The notes: generated from the letters alone by a model not told the origin. 21,707 bases of DNA from Acetobacteraceae bacterium (GCA_025356735.1 JANXRT010000092.1:1-21707), one strand, 5' to 3'. Shown: positions 1 through 6,827, numbered from the stretch's first letter. Made by a program: numbers and translations.

Positions 1-646
1 TGTTGGCCGAGAGCAAATGCGGATCGACCAGGCCCATGCGGGTGGCGAGGCGCATGACCTCGTTGTGCAATTCGGCGATGGGGAAGGATTTCAGCGCCAG
101 GCCGATCTCGACCGCGTCCTTGCCGGTGACGCTGTCGCCGGTGAGCAGCAGGCGCTTGGCCCATTGCGGACCTATATTATAGAGAAACAATTGGCTCGGC
201 GGGGTGCCGAGGTCTCGGACGGGCGGAAAACCGATGCGGGCGTCGTCGGCGACCATGACGATGTCGCAGAGCAGCATGAGGTCGGTGCCGACGCCGATGC
301 AGGTGCCGTGCACCTCGGCGATGACCGGCTTGTGCATGTCGAACAGGGTCATTCGCAGCCGCTGGCCCTGCTCCAGCCGCCAGACGTCGTCGTCCAGTTC
401 CTCGCGGCCGCGGTAGTCGGGGCCCCTGCCCGCGCTGTACTCGGACAGGTCGGCGCCGGCGCAGAAATGCGGCCCGGCGCCGCGCAGCACGACGCAGTGA
501 ACAACGTTGTGCTCGTCGGCTTCGAGCAGGGCGGCGGCGAGCTCGCGGTGGACCTGGCTGGACAGCGCGTTGCGGCGCTCCGGCCGGTTCAGGGTGATGA
601 TCGCCGTGGTGGCTTCGACGACGTAGGTGATCTGCTCGTATTCCAT
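1..646 (-). CDS. Enoyl-CoA hydratase/isomerase (crotonase) family protein, 3' end cut by window edge
   Basis: The reading frame opens at an ATG at 646 and stays open to position 1, giving about 215 residues without a stop, so the C-terminus lies outside the window. The crotonase fold is clear. An N-terminal strand ends in LNRPERRNAL (res. 19-28), the first oxyanion-hole segment is HFCAGADL (60-67), and the second is HGTCIGVGTDLMLLCD (113-128). A helix with KRLLLTGDSVTGKDA follows. Crotonases bind acyl-CoA thioesters and stabilise an enolate. The two glutamates used by classical enoyl-CoA hydratases are both replaced: Asp122 stands in GVGTDL where GGGCEL is usual, and Pro142 stands in FPPV where QPE is usual. 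It may therefore catalyse isomerisation, hydrolysis or another crotonase reaction. It diverges from the YaiI-family gene over a 78-bp gap. Family assignment is firm; the substrate is unknown. Confidence 0.88.
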   Translation of the reverse strand, partial: MEYEQITYVVEATTAIITLNRPERRNALSSQVHRELAAALLEADEHNVVHCVVLRGAGPHFCAGADLSEYSAGRGPDYRGREELDDDVWRLEQGQRLRMTLFDMHKPVIAEVHGTCIGVGTDLMLLCDIVMVADDARIGFPPVRDLGTPPSQLFLYNIGPQWAKRLLLTGDSVTGKDAVEIGLALKSFPIAELHNEVMRLATRMGLVDPHLLSAN

Positions 647-724
647 GTTTTTCCCCGTTTGAGGCGAAGCCTATCGCGGTCGGCCGGGTTTACAACCGGG
701 GCGGTGGGCGAGTACGCCTCCGCC

Positions 725-1216
725 ATGACGGACATCTATGTCGATGGCGATGCCTGCCCGGTGCGTGATGAGGTCTATCGGGTGGCGGAACGGCTTGGCC
801 TGGCGGTGTTCGTGGTCTCCAACGGGTCCCGCCCGATCCGGCCGCCGGCCAATCCCTCCATAAAGATGATTACCGTGGCAGCGGGCGCCGACGTAGCGGA
901 TGACTGGATCGCCGAGCGGATCACGCCGGCCGATGTCTGCGTCACCTCCGACATCCCGCTGGCGGCGCGCTGCCTTGCCGCCGGTGGCCGGGCGCTGACG
1001 CCGACGGGCAGGCACTGGACGCCGGACAACATCGGCAACGCCCTGGCCGGTCGCGCGGTGTCGCAGCACATGCGCGAGATCGGCATGAACACCGGCGGTC
1101 CGGCGCCGCTGACAAAAGCGGACAGGTCGAAGTTTTTGGGCGCGCTGGATACGGCGGTTCAGGCGGCGCGGCGGGTGGTGGTTCGGCCCTCGATCAAACC
1201 GCCGGCCGAGGATTGA
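725..1216 (+). CDS. yaiI: YaiI/YqxD family protein (UPF0178)
   Basis: This 163-residue soluble protein has the hallmarks of the UPF0178 (YaiI/YqxD) family. It opens with IYVDGDACPVRDEVYRVAER, continues with a VVSN strand, has GADVADDWIAERI and VTSDIPLA in the middle, and ends with GNALAGRAVSQHMRE and a GGPAPLTKADRSKF motif. The length matches the family's usual 150-165 residues. The fold is related to PIN/NYN-type nuclease domains, and the conserved acidic residues (DGD near the N-terminus, the D pair in ADDW, TSD) are present, but no biochemical role is established for the family. The ATG at 725 is chosen because the family starts immediately before the YVDGDACP strand; the same frame is open further upstream but that part is antisense to the crotonase gene. 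It is followed after about 55 bp by guaA on the same strand. Confidence 0.9.
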   Translation: MTDIYVDGDACPVRDEVYRVAERLGLAVFVVSNGSRPIRPPANPSIKMITVAAGADVADDWIAERITPADVCVTSDIPLAARCLAAGGRALTPTGRHWTPDNIGNALAGRAVSQHMREIGMNTGGPAPLTKADRSKFLGALDTAVQAARRVVVRPSIKPPAED

Positions 1217-1271
1217 CTTGCCCCGGCCCGCAGGAAGTGATGCAAGCCGCGCTTGCGATGGGGTGAATGCA

Positions 1272-2870
1272 ATGTCCATGTCCGACTCCAGCCTGGCAGC
1301 GACGCCGGCGATCGAGGAACTCACCGCCGACCGCTTGCTGATCCTGGATTTCGGCAGCCAAGTCACGCAGCTGATCGCGCGCCGGCTGCGTGAGGCCGGA
1401 GTGTATTGCGAGATCTGGCCGTTCAACGTCGATCCGGAGCGTATCCGGAAATTTGCGCCGCGCGGCTTCGTGCTGTCCGGCGGCCCGGCGAGCGTGACCG
1501 ATCGGGATGCGCCTCGGATTCCGGGAATCGTCTTTGAGATGGGAGTTCCGGTGCTCGGCATCTGCTATGGCCAGCAGGCGATGTGTGCCCAGCTTGGCGG
1601 CGAGGTGATGGGCTCGGATCACCGTGAATTTGGCCGCGCCATGGTCGAGGTGCTCGACGATTGCGCGCTGTTCCATGGCGTCTGGTCGGTGGGATCGAGC
1701 GAGCAGGTCTGGATGAGCCATGGCGACCGGGTGACCCGGCTGCCGCCCGGCTTTCGCATGGTGGCCAGCAGCGAGGGCGCGCCGTTCGCCGTGATCGCCG
1801 ACGACAAGCGGAAGTATTATGCGACCATGTTCCACCCCGAGGTCGTGCATACGCCGCACGGCGCGCAGCTGCTGCGGAATTTCACCCACAACGTGCTCGG
1901 GCTCGCCGGCAACTGGACCATGGCGGGGTTTCGCCACGCCGAAATCCTCCGCATCCGGGAGACGGTCGGCACCGGCCGGGTGATCTGCGGGCTGTCGGGC
2001 GGCGTTGATTCGTCCGTCGCCGCGGTGCTGATCCATGAGGCGATTGGCGACCAGCTGACCTGCATCTTCGTCGATCATGGGCTGCTGCGCGCCGGCGAGG
2101 CCAACGACGTGATCGCGACGTTCCGGAACCGCTTCAACATCCGGCTGGTGCACGTCGATGCTTCCGATCTGTTTCTCGCGGCACTCGATGGCGTGACCGA
2201 TCCCGAGCAGAAGCGAAAGATTATCGGGGCGAAATTCATCGAGGTGTTCGAGGCTCAGTCGGCGAAAATCGGCGGCGCCGATTTCCTGGCCCAGGGCACG
2301 CTGTACCCGGACGTGATCGAGAGCGTCAGCTACACCGGCGGCCCGAGCGTCACGATCAAGTCGCACCACAATGTCGGCGGGCTGCCGGAGCGGATGCGGA
2401 TGAAGCTAGTCGAGCCGCTGCGCGAGTTGTTCAAGGACGAGGTCCGGGTGCTTGGCCGCGAACTCGACATCCCCGAGATCATCGTCGGCCGCCACCCCTT
2501 CCCCGGCCCGGGCCTGGCGATCCGCATTCCGGGCGTGGTGACGCGGGAGAAAGCCGAGATACTACGTCGTGCCGACGCGGTGTTCCTCGACGAAATCCGC
2601 AAGGCAGGGCTGTACGACAAAATCTGGCAGGCGTTCGTGGTGCTGCTGCCGGTGCGCACGGTGGGGGTGATGGGCGACGGGCGGACCTACGACATGGCCT
2701 GTGCCTTGCGCGCCGTTACCAGCACCGACGGCATGACCGCCGAGATCTACCCGTTCGAGATGGCGTTCCTGTCGCGGGTTTCGAACCGCATAGTGAATGA
2801 GGTTCGGGGGATCAACCGGGTGACCTACGACATCACCAGCAAGCCGCCGGGAACGATCGAGTGGGAATGA
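1272..2870 (+). CDS. guaA: GMP synthase (glutamine-hydrolysing)
   Basis: GuaA converts XMP to GMP using ATP and ammonia from glutamine, the last step of guanine nucleotide synthesis. The protein has 532 residues, close to the usual 510-530. Residues 20-220 form a class I glutamine amidotransferase with nucleophile Cys98 in GICYGQ and the His188-Pro-Glu190 part of the triad in FHPEVVH. The ATP-pyrophosphatase domain follows, with its P-loop SGGVDS at 242-247. The C-terminal dimerisation domain ends in the family's typical KPPGTIEWE. The ATG at 1272 (MSMSD) has a GGGG run about 9 nt upstream; the next ATG at 1278 is also possible. The frame is open further upstream to a TTG at 1218, but that extension has no family counterpart. 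Neighbours give no sign of a guaB partner. Identification is secure. Confidence 0.98.
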   Translation: MSMSDSSLAATPAIEELTADRLLILDFGSQVTQLIARRLREAGVYCEIWPFNVDPERIRKFAPRGFVLSGGPASVTDRDAPRIPGIVFEMGVPVLGICYGQQAMCAQLGGEVMGSDHREFGRAMVEVLDDCALFHGVWSVGSSEQVWMSHGDRVTRLPPGFRMVASSEGAPFAVIADDKRKYYATMFHPEVVHTPHGAQLLRNFTHNVLGLAGNWTMAGFRHAEILRIRETVGTGRVICGLSGGVDSSVAAVLIHEAIGDQLTCIFVDHGLLRAGEANDVIATFRNRFNIRLVHVDASDLFLAALDGVTDPEQKRKIIGAKFIEVFEAQSAKIGGADFLAQGTLYPDVIESVSYTGGPSVTIKSHHNVGGLPERMRMKLVEPLRELFKDEVRVLGRELDIPEIIVGRHPFPGPGLAIRIPGVVTREKAEILRRADAVFLDEIRKAGLYDKIWQAFVVLLPVRTVGVMGDGRTYDMACALRAVTSTDGMTAEIYPFEMAFLSRVSNRIVNEVRGINRVTYDITSKPPGTIEWE

Positions 2871-2920
2871 GGGATAGTAGAAACGGCGGTAATCGGCGGC
2901 CGGAGCGAACTTTAGCGTAG

Positions 2921-2970
2921 AGGCTGTTCCCGATAGCCTGCGAATGTCAGCATGCGATCTGGAACAGCCT
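2921..2970. repeat. Inverted repeat with 10-bp perfect arms between convergent genes
   Basis: AGGCTGTTCC at 2921-2930 is matched exactly by its reverse complement GGAACAGCCT at 2961-2970. Inside, GAT/ATC and GC/GC pairs add a few base pairs with mismatches. It lies in the 117-bp gap between the ends of guaA (+) and the minus-strand gene at 2988. No T-run follows on either strand, so an intrinsic terminator is not supported. It could be a cruciform-type intergenic element or a factor-assisted terminator. Confidence 0.5.
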
Positions 2971-2987
2971 AGAGAACGGTGCAGAGA

Positions 2988-3689
2988 TTACGATGCTTGC
3001 GAACGGGCGTGACGGGTCCAGGTGCTGAATTCCACCGCGAAGTGTTCGAGGTGGCCGCGAACCAGGCCCTCCGGCGCGGCCTGCGGCAAGGTGATCGTCA
3101 GGCGGATGTGAGTTCCGTCTGCGGCGTCCTTCATCTCGTGCATGGCCGAGCCGATCAGCACGCCGTCCACGTTGCGGATGATCGCGCCCAGCCGCTCGGG
3201 GTAGCTGTCATCCCAAGTCGTCGAAAACTTCGCCGCATCCTGGGTGAATTCGAGATGGATGAACCAGGGGATGTCGTCCTCGCCGACATTCTCGATCACC
3301 TCCGCGCGTTGGCCCAGCGGCACGTTCATGAAGTGATCGGGATGGGCGGCGCGCAGCTCGCTTTGCCGGTCCTCCTTCATCATGGCCATGAAGAAGCCGT
3401 GGAACGCCTTGGCCGAGGGTCCGGGTACGACGAGCTCGAGCACGCCCGACCGCCAGGCGCCATTCGACGCGCGGACCCACTCGGCCGTGCGGTCCGCGGA
3501 TTGTCGGATCTCGTCCGCCAGCAACGCGCGCATGCGATCGTTGCCGACCTTGGCCTTAAGGAACTCGAGCGCGCCCTTTGCCCGGGCGAGTTCCAGCTTG
3601 ACGATGTCGAGCGCGCTCAGCCGCTCCGCGCCGATGATCCCGAAGGTGGGATCGGTGTCGCGCTCGCGCTCATAGGGATGCCAATACAT
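2988..3689 (-). CDS. Conserved-looking hypothetical protein of unknown function
   Basis: I do not recognise this 233-residue protein. It begins MYWHPYERERDTDPTFGIIG, then has a charged helical stretch rich in Ala, Lys and Arg (about res. 22-70). The central part contains VLELVVPGPSAKAFHGFF, and the second half holds short strands such as PWFIHLEF and HIRLTITL. It has no signal peptide and no membrane segment. Histidines are frequent, but no metal motif is evident. The ATG at 3689 is preceded at normal distance by AAAGGAC, a good ribosome binding site, and codon use is like the neighbours, so it is very likely a real gene. It lies 117 bp downstream of the ABM-fold gene on the same strand and may be read from the same TetR-controlled promoter, although a small hairpin sits between them. 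Confidence 0.75.
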   Translation of the reverse strand: MYWHPYERERDTDPTFGIIGAERLSALDIVKLELARAKGALEFLKAKVGNDRMRALLADEIRQSADRTAEWVRASNGAWRSGVLELVVPGPSAKAFHGFFMAMMKEDRQSELRAAHPDHFMNVPLGQRAEVIENVGEDDIPWFIHLEFTQDAAKFSTTWDDSYPERLGAIIRNVDGVLIGSAMHEMKDAADGTHIRLTITLPQAAPEGLVRGHLEHFAVEFSTWTRHARSQAS

Positions 3690-3778
3690 GTTCGTGTCCT
3701 TTCAGGTAAACGGGCCCATCCAGGCGGACGGGTGAGGGCCGGCGCGAATTACGCCTAGCCATGATGTGAACCGACCAA

Positions 3779-3800
3779 CGTCGCCATTGTCGGGGCGACG
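3779..3800 (-). other. Small hairpin between the ABM-fold gene and the hypothetical gene
   Basis: CGTCGCC (3779-3785) and GGCGACG (3794-3800) form 7-bp perfect arms around an 8-nt loop, just after the stop codon of the ABM-fold gene on the minus strand. No U-run follows, so it could be a weak attenuator, an mRNA-stabilising 3' stem or chance in GC-rich DNA. Confidence 0.35.
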
Positions 3801-3806
3801 AAACCT

Positions 3807-4178
3807 TCAGCCGACGCAGAAGCCGGGAACCCTGACCCGGCGGAACAGGTTGGGGTGCGCCGTGGCGCTGTCGGGATAGACGCCGCGCAGCGGGCCGAAC
3901 TCAGGCTGCCGGTTGGTGTCGCCGAATTGCCGGGCGCTCTCGAACACGGCGTAATTCAGCCACATCGAGCTGTCGCCGATGCCATGGTGAAGTTGGGCCG
4001 AGATGTAGCCCGGTTGACGCTTGAAAAAAGCGGCGTCCTCCGCCCAGGCACGCTTGAAGTGCTCGGCATCGGCCGGATCGACATCGAACAGGTTGATGAG
4101 AACGACCGGCTCTTTCGACGGGTCGGCGAACTGCTCGGCGAGCTTCTGCCGCGGGTCCATTTCGACGTGCTTCAACAT
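3807..4178 (-). CDS. Antibiotic biosynthesis monooxygenase (ABM) fold protein
   Basis: A single small domain of 123 residues. The core reads PVVLINLFDVDPADAEHFKRAW, then FFKRQPGYISAQLHHG, then WLNYAVFESARQF. This is the strand-helix-strand pattern of ABM/dimeric ferredoxin-like proteins, with the typical 'K-x-Q-P-G-Y/F' turn and the 'NYAVWES'-like strand. It ends PNLFRRVRVPGFCVG. Members act as cofactor-free oxygenases, haem-degrading enzymes or small-molecule binders; nothing here tells which. The ATG at 4178 has AAGGAC about 10 nt upstream. A strong promoter lies at 4247-4275 on the same strand with a palindromic operator inside it, and the divergent TetR-family gene starts about 125 bp away. 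Inference: it belongs to a stress or small-molecule response controlled by that regulator. Confidence 0.8.
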   Translation of the reverse strand: MLKHVEMDPRQKLAEQFADPSKEPVVLINLFDVDPADAEHFKRAWAEDAAFFKRQPGYISAQLHHGIGDSSMWLNYAVFESARQFGDTNRQPEFGPLRGVYPDSATAHPNLFRRVRVPGFCVG

Positions 4179-4246
4179 AGCGCTAAGTCCTTATGGCTGG
4201 AGGGCGCGACGGCGACGACCATCGTCACCTTGTGTCCTCACTCACC

Positions 4247-4275
4247 ATAATGACCTTCTGGTCATTTTTAGTCAA
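4247..4275 (-). promoter_or_regulatory. Sigma70-type promoter of the ABM-fold gene
   Basis: Read on the minus strand, TTGACT (4275-4270) and CATTAT (4252-4247) are separated by exactly 17 bp. The -35 box matches consensus at 5 of 6 positions and the -10 box at 4 of 6 (positions 2, 3, 5 and 6 of the hexamer checked against TATAAT by eye; treat as approximate). Transcription would start near 4240, giving a leader of about 60 nt before the ATG at 4178. Confidence 0.65.
4249..4266. promoter_or_regulatory. Palindromic operator, probable TetR-family binding site
   Basis: AATGACC (4249-4255) and GGTCATT (4260-4266) are perfect 7-bp inverted arms around TTCT. The palindrome fills most of the promoter spacer and overlaps the -10 box of the ABM-fold gene, the classic position for a repressor site. 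The right arm extends into GGTCATTTTTA (4260-4270), repeated exactly at 4293-4303, 33 bp away or about three helical turns, just before the regulator's first ATG. This second half-site could allow autoregulation. Confidence 0.65.
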
Positions 4276-4302
4276 GATAAAACTGGTCTTTGGGTCATTT
4301 TT

Positions 4303-4965
4303 ATGCAATCTGGTCGGATGGCGATGCAAAAAACTGTCCTGGCCAAGCCCGCGAGAAGGGGCCGTGGCCCTAGCTCGGCGAAGACCGCCGCTACCCGCGA
4401 GGCCCTTACGGCGGCGGGGCTGGCGGCATTCCTGGAGAACGGCTTCTCGGGAACGCGCATGAGCGACGTGGCCGAGCGGGCCGGGGTTGCCAAGGGCACG
4501 GCCTACCTTCACTTCGAGGACAAGGCGGCGCTGTTCACCGAGGTGCTGCGGGTCTTCGTCCGCGACGCTGCGGGGAGCCGGGCGATAGGCCGGCCGCATC
4601 CAGGCGAAACGACGCACGCCTTCCTGCGGCGGACCCTGTTGCCGGTCGTGCGAGACGTACAGGCCAACGATCGCTTTCGCGTACTTTACCTCGTCATCGC
4701 CGAAGGACCGCGATTTCCCGAACTCGCCGAGATCTACCGCGCGGTCGCCATCGATCCGGTGCTCAGGTTGGTTCGCATATACGCCAAGCGCGCGGAGCGG
4801 CGGGGCGAACTGTGTCCGGACACGATCTCGCGGCTGCCTGTGCTGCTAATCGCCCCCGTGATCCTGGGCGCGGTCTGGAACAACCTTTTCGGCCGCGACG
4901 ATCCGCTCGACGTGGCGGCGATGTTAGAGAGCTACCTGCTATTGGTCTTCGGCGCGCCGGACTGA
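4303..4965 (+). CDS. TetR/AcrR-family transcriptional regulator
   Basis: The 220-residue protein has a basic N-terminal arm, then a TetR DNA-binding domain: TREALTAAGLAAFLENGFSG, then MSDVAERAGVAKGTAYLHFE as the helix-turn-helix, followed by DKAALFTEVLRVFV. The C-terminal part (about res. 95-220) is helical and variable, as expected for the ligand-binding domain, with a hydrophobic stretch PVLLIAPVILGAVWNNLF near the end. TetR proteins are dimeric repressors released by small ligands. It is transcribed divergently from the ABM-fold gene, and the shared 125-bp region contains the palindrome at 4249-4266. The start is uncertain: ATGs at 4303, 4318 and 4324 are all in frame, none has a strong ribosome binding site, and the 4303 codon overlaps a repeated operator half-site. 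The function is firm; the regulated ligand is unknown. Confidence 0.92.
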   Translation: MQSGRMAMQKTVLAKPARRGRGPSSAKTAATREALTAAGLAAFLENGFSGTRMSDVAERAGVAKGTAYLHFEDKAALFTEVLRVFVRDAAGSRAIGRPHPGETTHAFLRRTLLPVVRDVQANDRFRVLYLVIAEGPRFPELAEIYRAVAIDPVLRLVRIYAKRAERRGELCPDTISRLPVLLIAPVILGAVWNNLFGRDDPLDVAAMLESYLLLVFGAPD

Positions 4966-5620
4966 ACCCGGCCAATACGCCTCGGCTTAGCCCGGCGTTC
5001 CCGCCGGCCGCGCACGGCCTGGATGTACGCAGGATGACGGAGTAGTAGGACGGTAGAACCGGCCTTCTCGGCTGTCACCGCGGTCCAGCGCAGTGTACTG
5101 CGGGAAGCGTAAGGGCGTCTCCCGGCATGGCTGTCCGGACGCTGGCGTAGCAGGACTGTGGTATGCGTTTGGGGCGAGGGTTCTGCTCTGAGCGCTGTTG
5201 GTCGATCCCACTGGTCCGAAAGCAGGCGACAGTGCGCGTCAGGCGCAAGATAAATTTGCTACGGTATCCTTGGGTAAAAACAGCAACGTAGCTTTCTGAC
5301 GGGCCAGGAAGCGGTTTACACGGCCGGCTCAGTAGTAAGAATCTCCATTAATCAAAACGGTCTTTGAAAGCGTATGTCCGGCGCCGACAGAACAGACCGT
5401 CAAAACGGGTGACAGCGCCAAACGGTCTTTTTGATGAGCTAGAATCTGCTTCATGCCACGATATGATTTTCTCGATCGGTGAATTTGGAAGCGTCTTCGG
5501 TCACGAATGGCAGCATTCTGGTCTCAAGCCAGAAAGAAGAATCGACTTATTGCGGAAGTTCAACTTCAATCGCGAGCAAACGACCTTCAACTTCTTCATC
5601 GTATGGCTTAGATTTGCCGC
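4966..5620. other. 655-bp stretch with no gene that I can support
   Basis: No open frame here looks like a protein. The part to about 5230 is GC-rich and stops are frequent in the plausible frames. From about 5240 to 5620 the sequence becomes visibly AT-richer than anything else in the window (mid-40s to about 50 per cent GC by eye, against roughly two-thirds elsewhere). It contains repeats of ACGGTCT. A TTG-initiated frame at 5364-5633 (89 codons) exists but has no ribosome binding site, no recognisable family and overlaps the next gene's start. The stretch looks like eroded or transferred DNA upstream of the reductase pseudogene. Confidence 0.5.
5355..5430. repeat. Repeated ACGGTCT sites in the AT-rich leader
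   Basis: AAACGGTCTTT occurs at 5355-5365 and again at 5420-5430. Between them lies the inverted form AGACCGT at 5394-5400. Three copies of one heptamer in alternating orientation within 76 bp, about 190 bp upstream of the reductase pseudogene, suggest a regulator binding region, but no palindrome with short spacing is formed. Function is unknown. Confidence 0.4.
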
Positions 5621-6176
5621 ATGGGACTATTGACTTTCAACATCAACGTTACTTTGGACGGCTGCGTCGACCACCAGGCGGGCGTGGCCGACGAGGAGAC
5701 GCACGCCTTCTTCACCCACCTCATGAATGAGGACGGAGCAATGCTTTGGAGGCGCATCACCTACGAGTTGATGGAGACTTACTGGCCGGCAGTCGCCCGC
5801 GGAGACGAGAAGGCGCCACCCGCGATGCGCGAGTGGGCGGTCAAGCTGGAGGCCAAGCCGAAGTATGTAGTGTCATCGACGCGAATGGTCTTTCCGTGGA
5901 CCAACAGCCACCATGTCGGCGGCGAATCGCGATCCTGGGGTGCACGAGGATCTTGTATTCATCGATTAGATCCAGCCGGTCAGCTCGGTCGCGAGCTTGC
6001 CGCTACCGAGGAGCACGCCAGCCGGGTCGCGTCCTTGAGCCTTTGGACGCCTGTACGCGGGCCACGGTCCGACCCTCTACCAGAGCGGGCTGCTCAGCAC
6101 GCGACGGCTCGAGCTGATCTCGGCCAAGCCGCTCCGCAGCGGCGCGGTCGCCATGCATTACCGGCGCGCGTATTGA
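5621..6176 (+). pseudogene. Dihydrofolate-reductase-family (RibD C-terminal domain) pseudogene with an internal inversion
   Basis: The start is intact: MGLLTFNINVTLDGCVDH, then MLWRRITYELMETYWPAVA and PKYVVSSTR, typical of small RibD-C/DHFR-like reductases. After HHVGGE (to 5926) the frame turns to nonsense. The family's C-terminus reappears in another frame at 6057-6176 (AGHGPTLYQSGLLSTRRLEL to MHYRRAY, stop 6174-6176). The missing middle is present but on the opposite strand between 5932 and 6055. Both breakpoints are the self-complementary tetramer CGCG (5928-5931 and 6056-6059). Flipping the interval restores VGGESRTGVQRLKDAT at the left joint and HPRIAGHGPTLY at the right joint. Two single-base deletions remain inside the flipped part, one in the codons after KDAT and one after ATEL; their sum explains the frame difference between the two ends. 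As it stands it cannot make a functional reductase. Confidence 0.85.
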
Positions 6177-6213
6177 CCCAGAGCAGCCCCTTCGTGCCCA
6201 ACTCGCAGGCCTG

Positions 6214-6356
6214 ATGGGTATGCAAAACGGAAGACCCGGGGCGAGAGGCTGGTCGAGCGTCTTCAGGGTGCCGGCGACTTCGGGATGACCACCGATGAGG
6301 TTCTTGCGCTAATGCGGGGGCCGCCCGCGGATGACGACCGCCAGTCCACCAAGTGA
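6214..6356 (+). pseudogene. VapB-like antitoxin, apparently frameshifted near its start
   Basis: The frame ending at TGA 6354-6356 encodes RKTRGERLVERLQGAGDFG, then MTTDEVLALMRG and an acidic tail PPADDD. This resembles the C-terminal part of short antitoxins found before this type of PIN toxin ('mSTDEIMALTRG'). In that frame there is no ATG, GTG or TTG between the reductase stop at 6174 and the ATG at 6285, which would leave only 23 residues. ATGs at 6214 and 6220 lie one frame off and would join the antitoxin frame if one base were missing near the AAAAC at 6224-6228. So the gene is either frameshifted or uses an unusual start. Its end is 9 nt before the toxin's GTG. The family link is by motif resemblance only. 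Confidence 0.5.
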
Positions 6357-6365
6357 TCGTGCGAA

Positions 6366-6776
6366 GTGATCTTGGTCGATTCCAACGTCATCATCGACGT
6401 GCTTTCGCTGAACCCGGCTTGGCGCGCGTGGTCGGAAGCTGCGCTGGCCGATGCCGCGGACCATGACGAGATCGCCATTAACCCGATCATCTATGCCGAA
6501 ATCTCCGCAGGTTTCGCGACAATGGCGGCGTTGGATGCCCATCTCGGCCTCGGCGAGTTCCGTCGGCTGGCATTGCCCTATGCGGCGGGGTTCGTTGCGG
6601 GACGGGCATTCGTGGATTATCGCCGCCGAGGTGGGATGAGGACATCCCCACTGCCGGACTTTTATATTGGTGCCCATGCCGCGATTGCCGGTTTTAGACT
6701 GCTGACCCGGAATGCGAGGCGTTACGTGGGTTACTTTCCTGGCGTGGAGCTGACCGCACCCGATTATCGAAGCTGA
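6366..6776 (+). CDS. vapC: PIN-domain toxin, VapC family
   Basis: A 136-residue PIN-domain protein, the usual length of a VapC ribonuclease toxin. The acidic active-site residues visible are Asp5 in LVDSNVIIDVL, Glu45 in IIYAEIS and Asp98 in SPLPDFYIGAHA. The fourth position, commonly Asp in LLTRD, is Asn116 in LLTRNARRY, which may reduce metal binding or be tolerated. VapC toxins cleave tRNA or rRNA until bound by VapB. Translation starts at GTG 6366, 9 nt after the antitoxin stop, with no strong ribosome binding site of its own, so translational coupling is expected. The antitoxin upstream looks frameshifted, which makes the survival of an intact toxin frame notable. It lies in the accessory islet next to the inverted reductase pseudogene. 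Confidence 0.88.
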   Translation: MILVDSNVIIDVLSLNPAWRAWSEAALADAADHDEIAINPIIYAEISAGFATMAALDAHLGLGEFRRLALPYAAGFVAGRAFVDYRRRGGMRTSPLPDFYIGAHAAIAGFRLLTRNARRYVGYFPGVELTAPDYRS

Positions 6777-6827
6777 CAGGAAGGCGTCGCCCGTCCAGAT
6801 TGCCGGCTTGGCGCGTCCGACAAAGGC

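Noticed and set aside
17..724. Long plus-strand open frame leading into the YaiI-family gene
   Set aside because: It is antisense to the crotonase gene, whose family motifs are clear; only the part from 725 has a protein family.
1217..1271. Purine riboswitch before guaA
   Set aside because: The gap is only 55 bp and shows no aptamer-like stems.
1194..2369. 391-codon minus-strand open frame opposite guaA
   Set aside because: Antisense to conserved GuaA motifs; no recognisable protein features.
5364..5633. 89-codon TTG-initiated frame in the AT-rich islet
   Set aside because: No ribosome binding site or recognisable family, and it overlaps the reductase start; kept only as part of the gap description.
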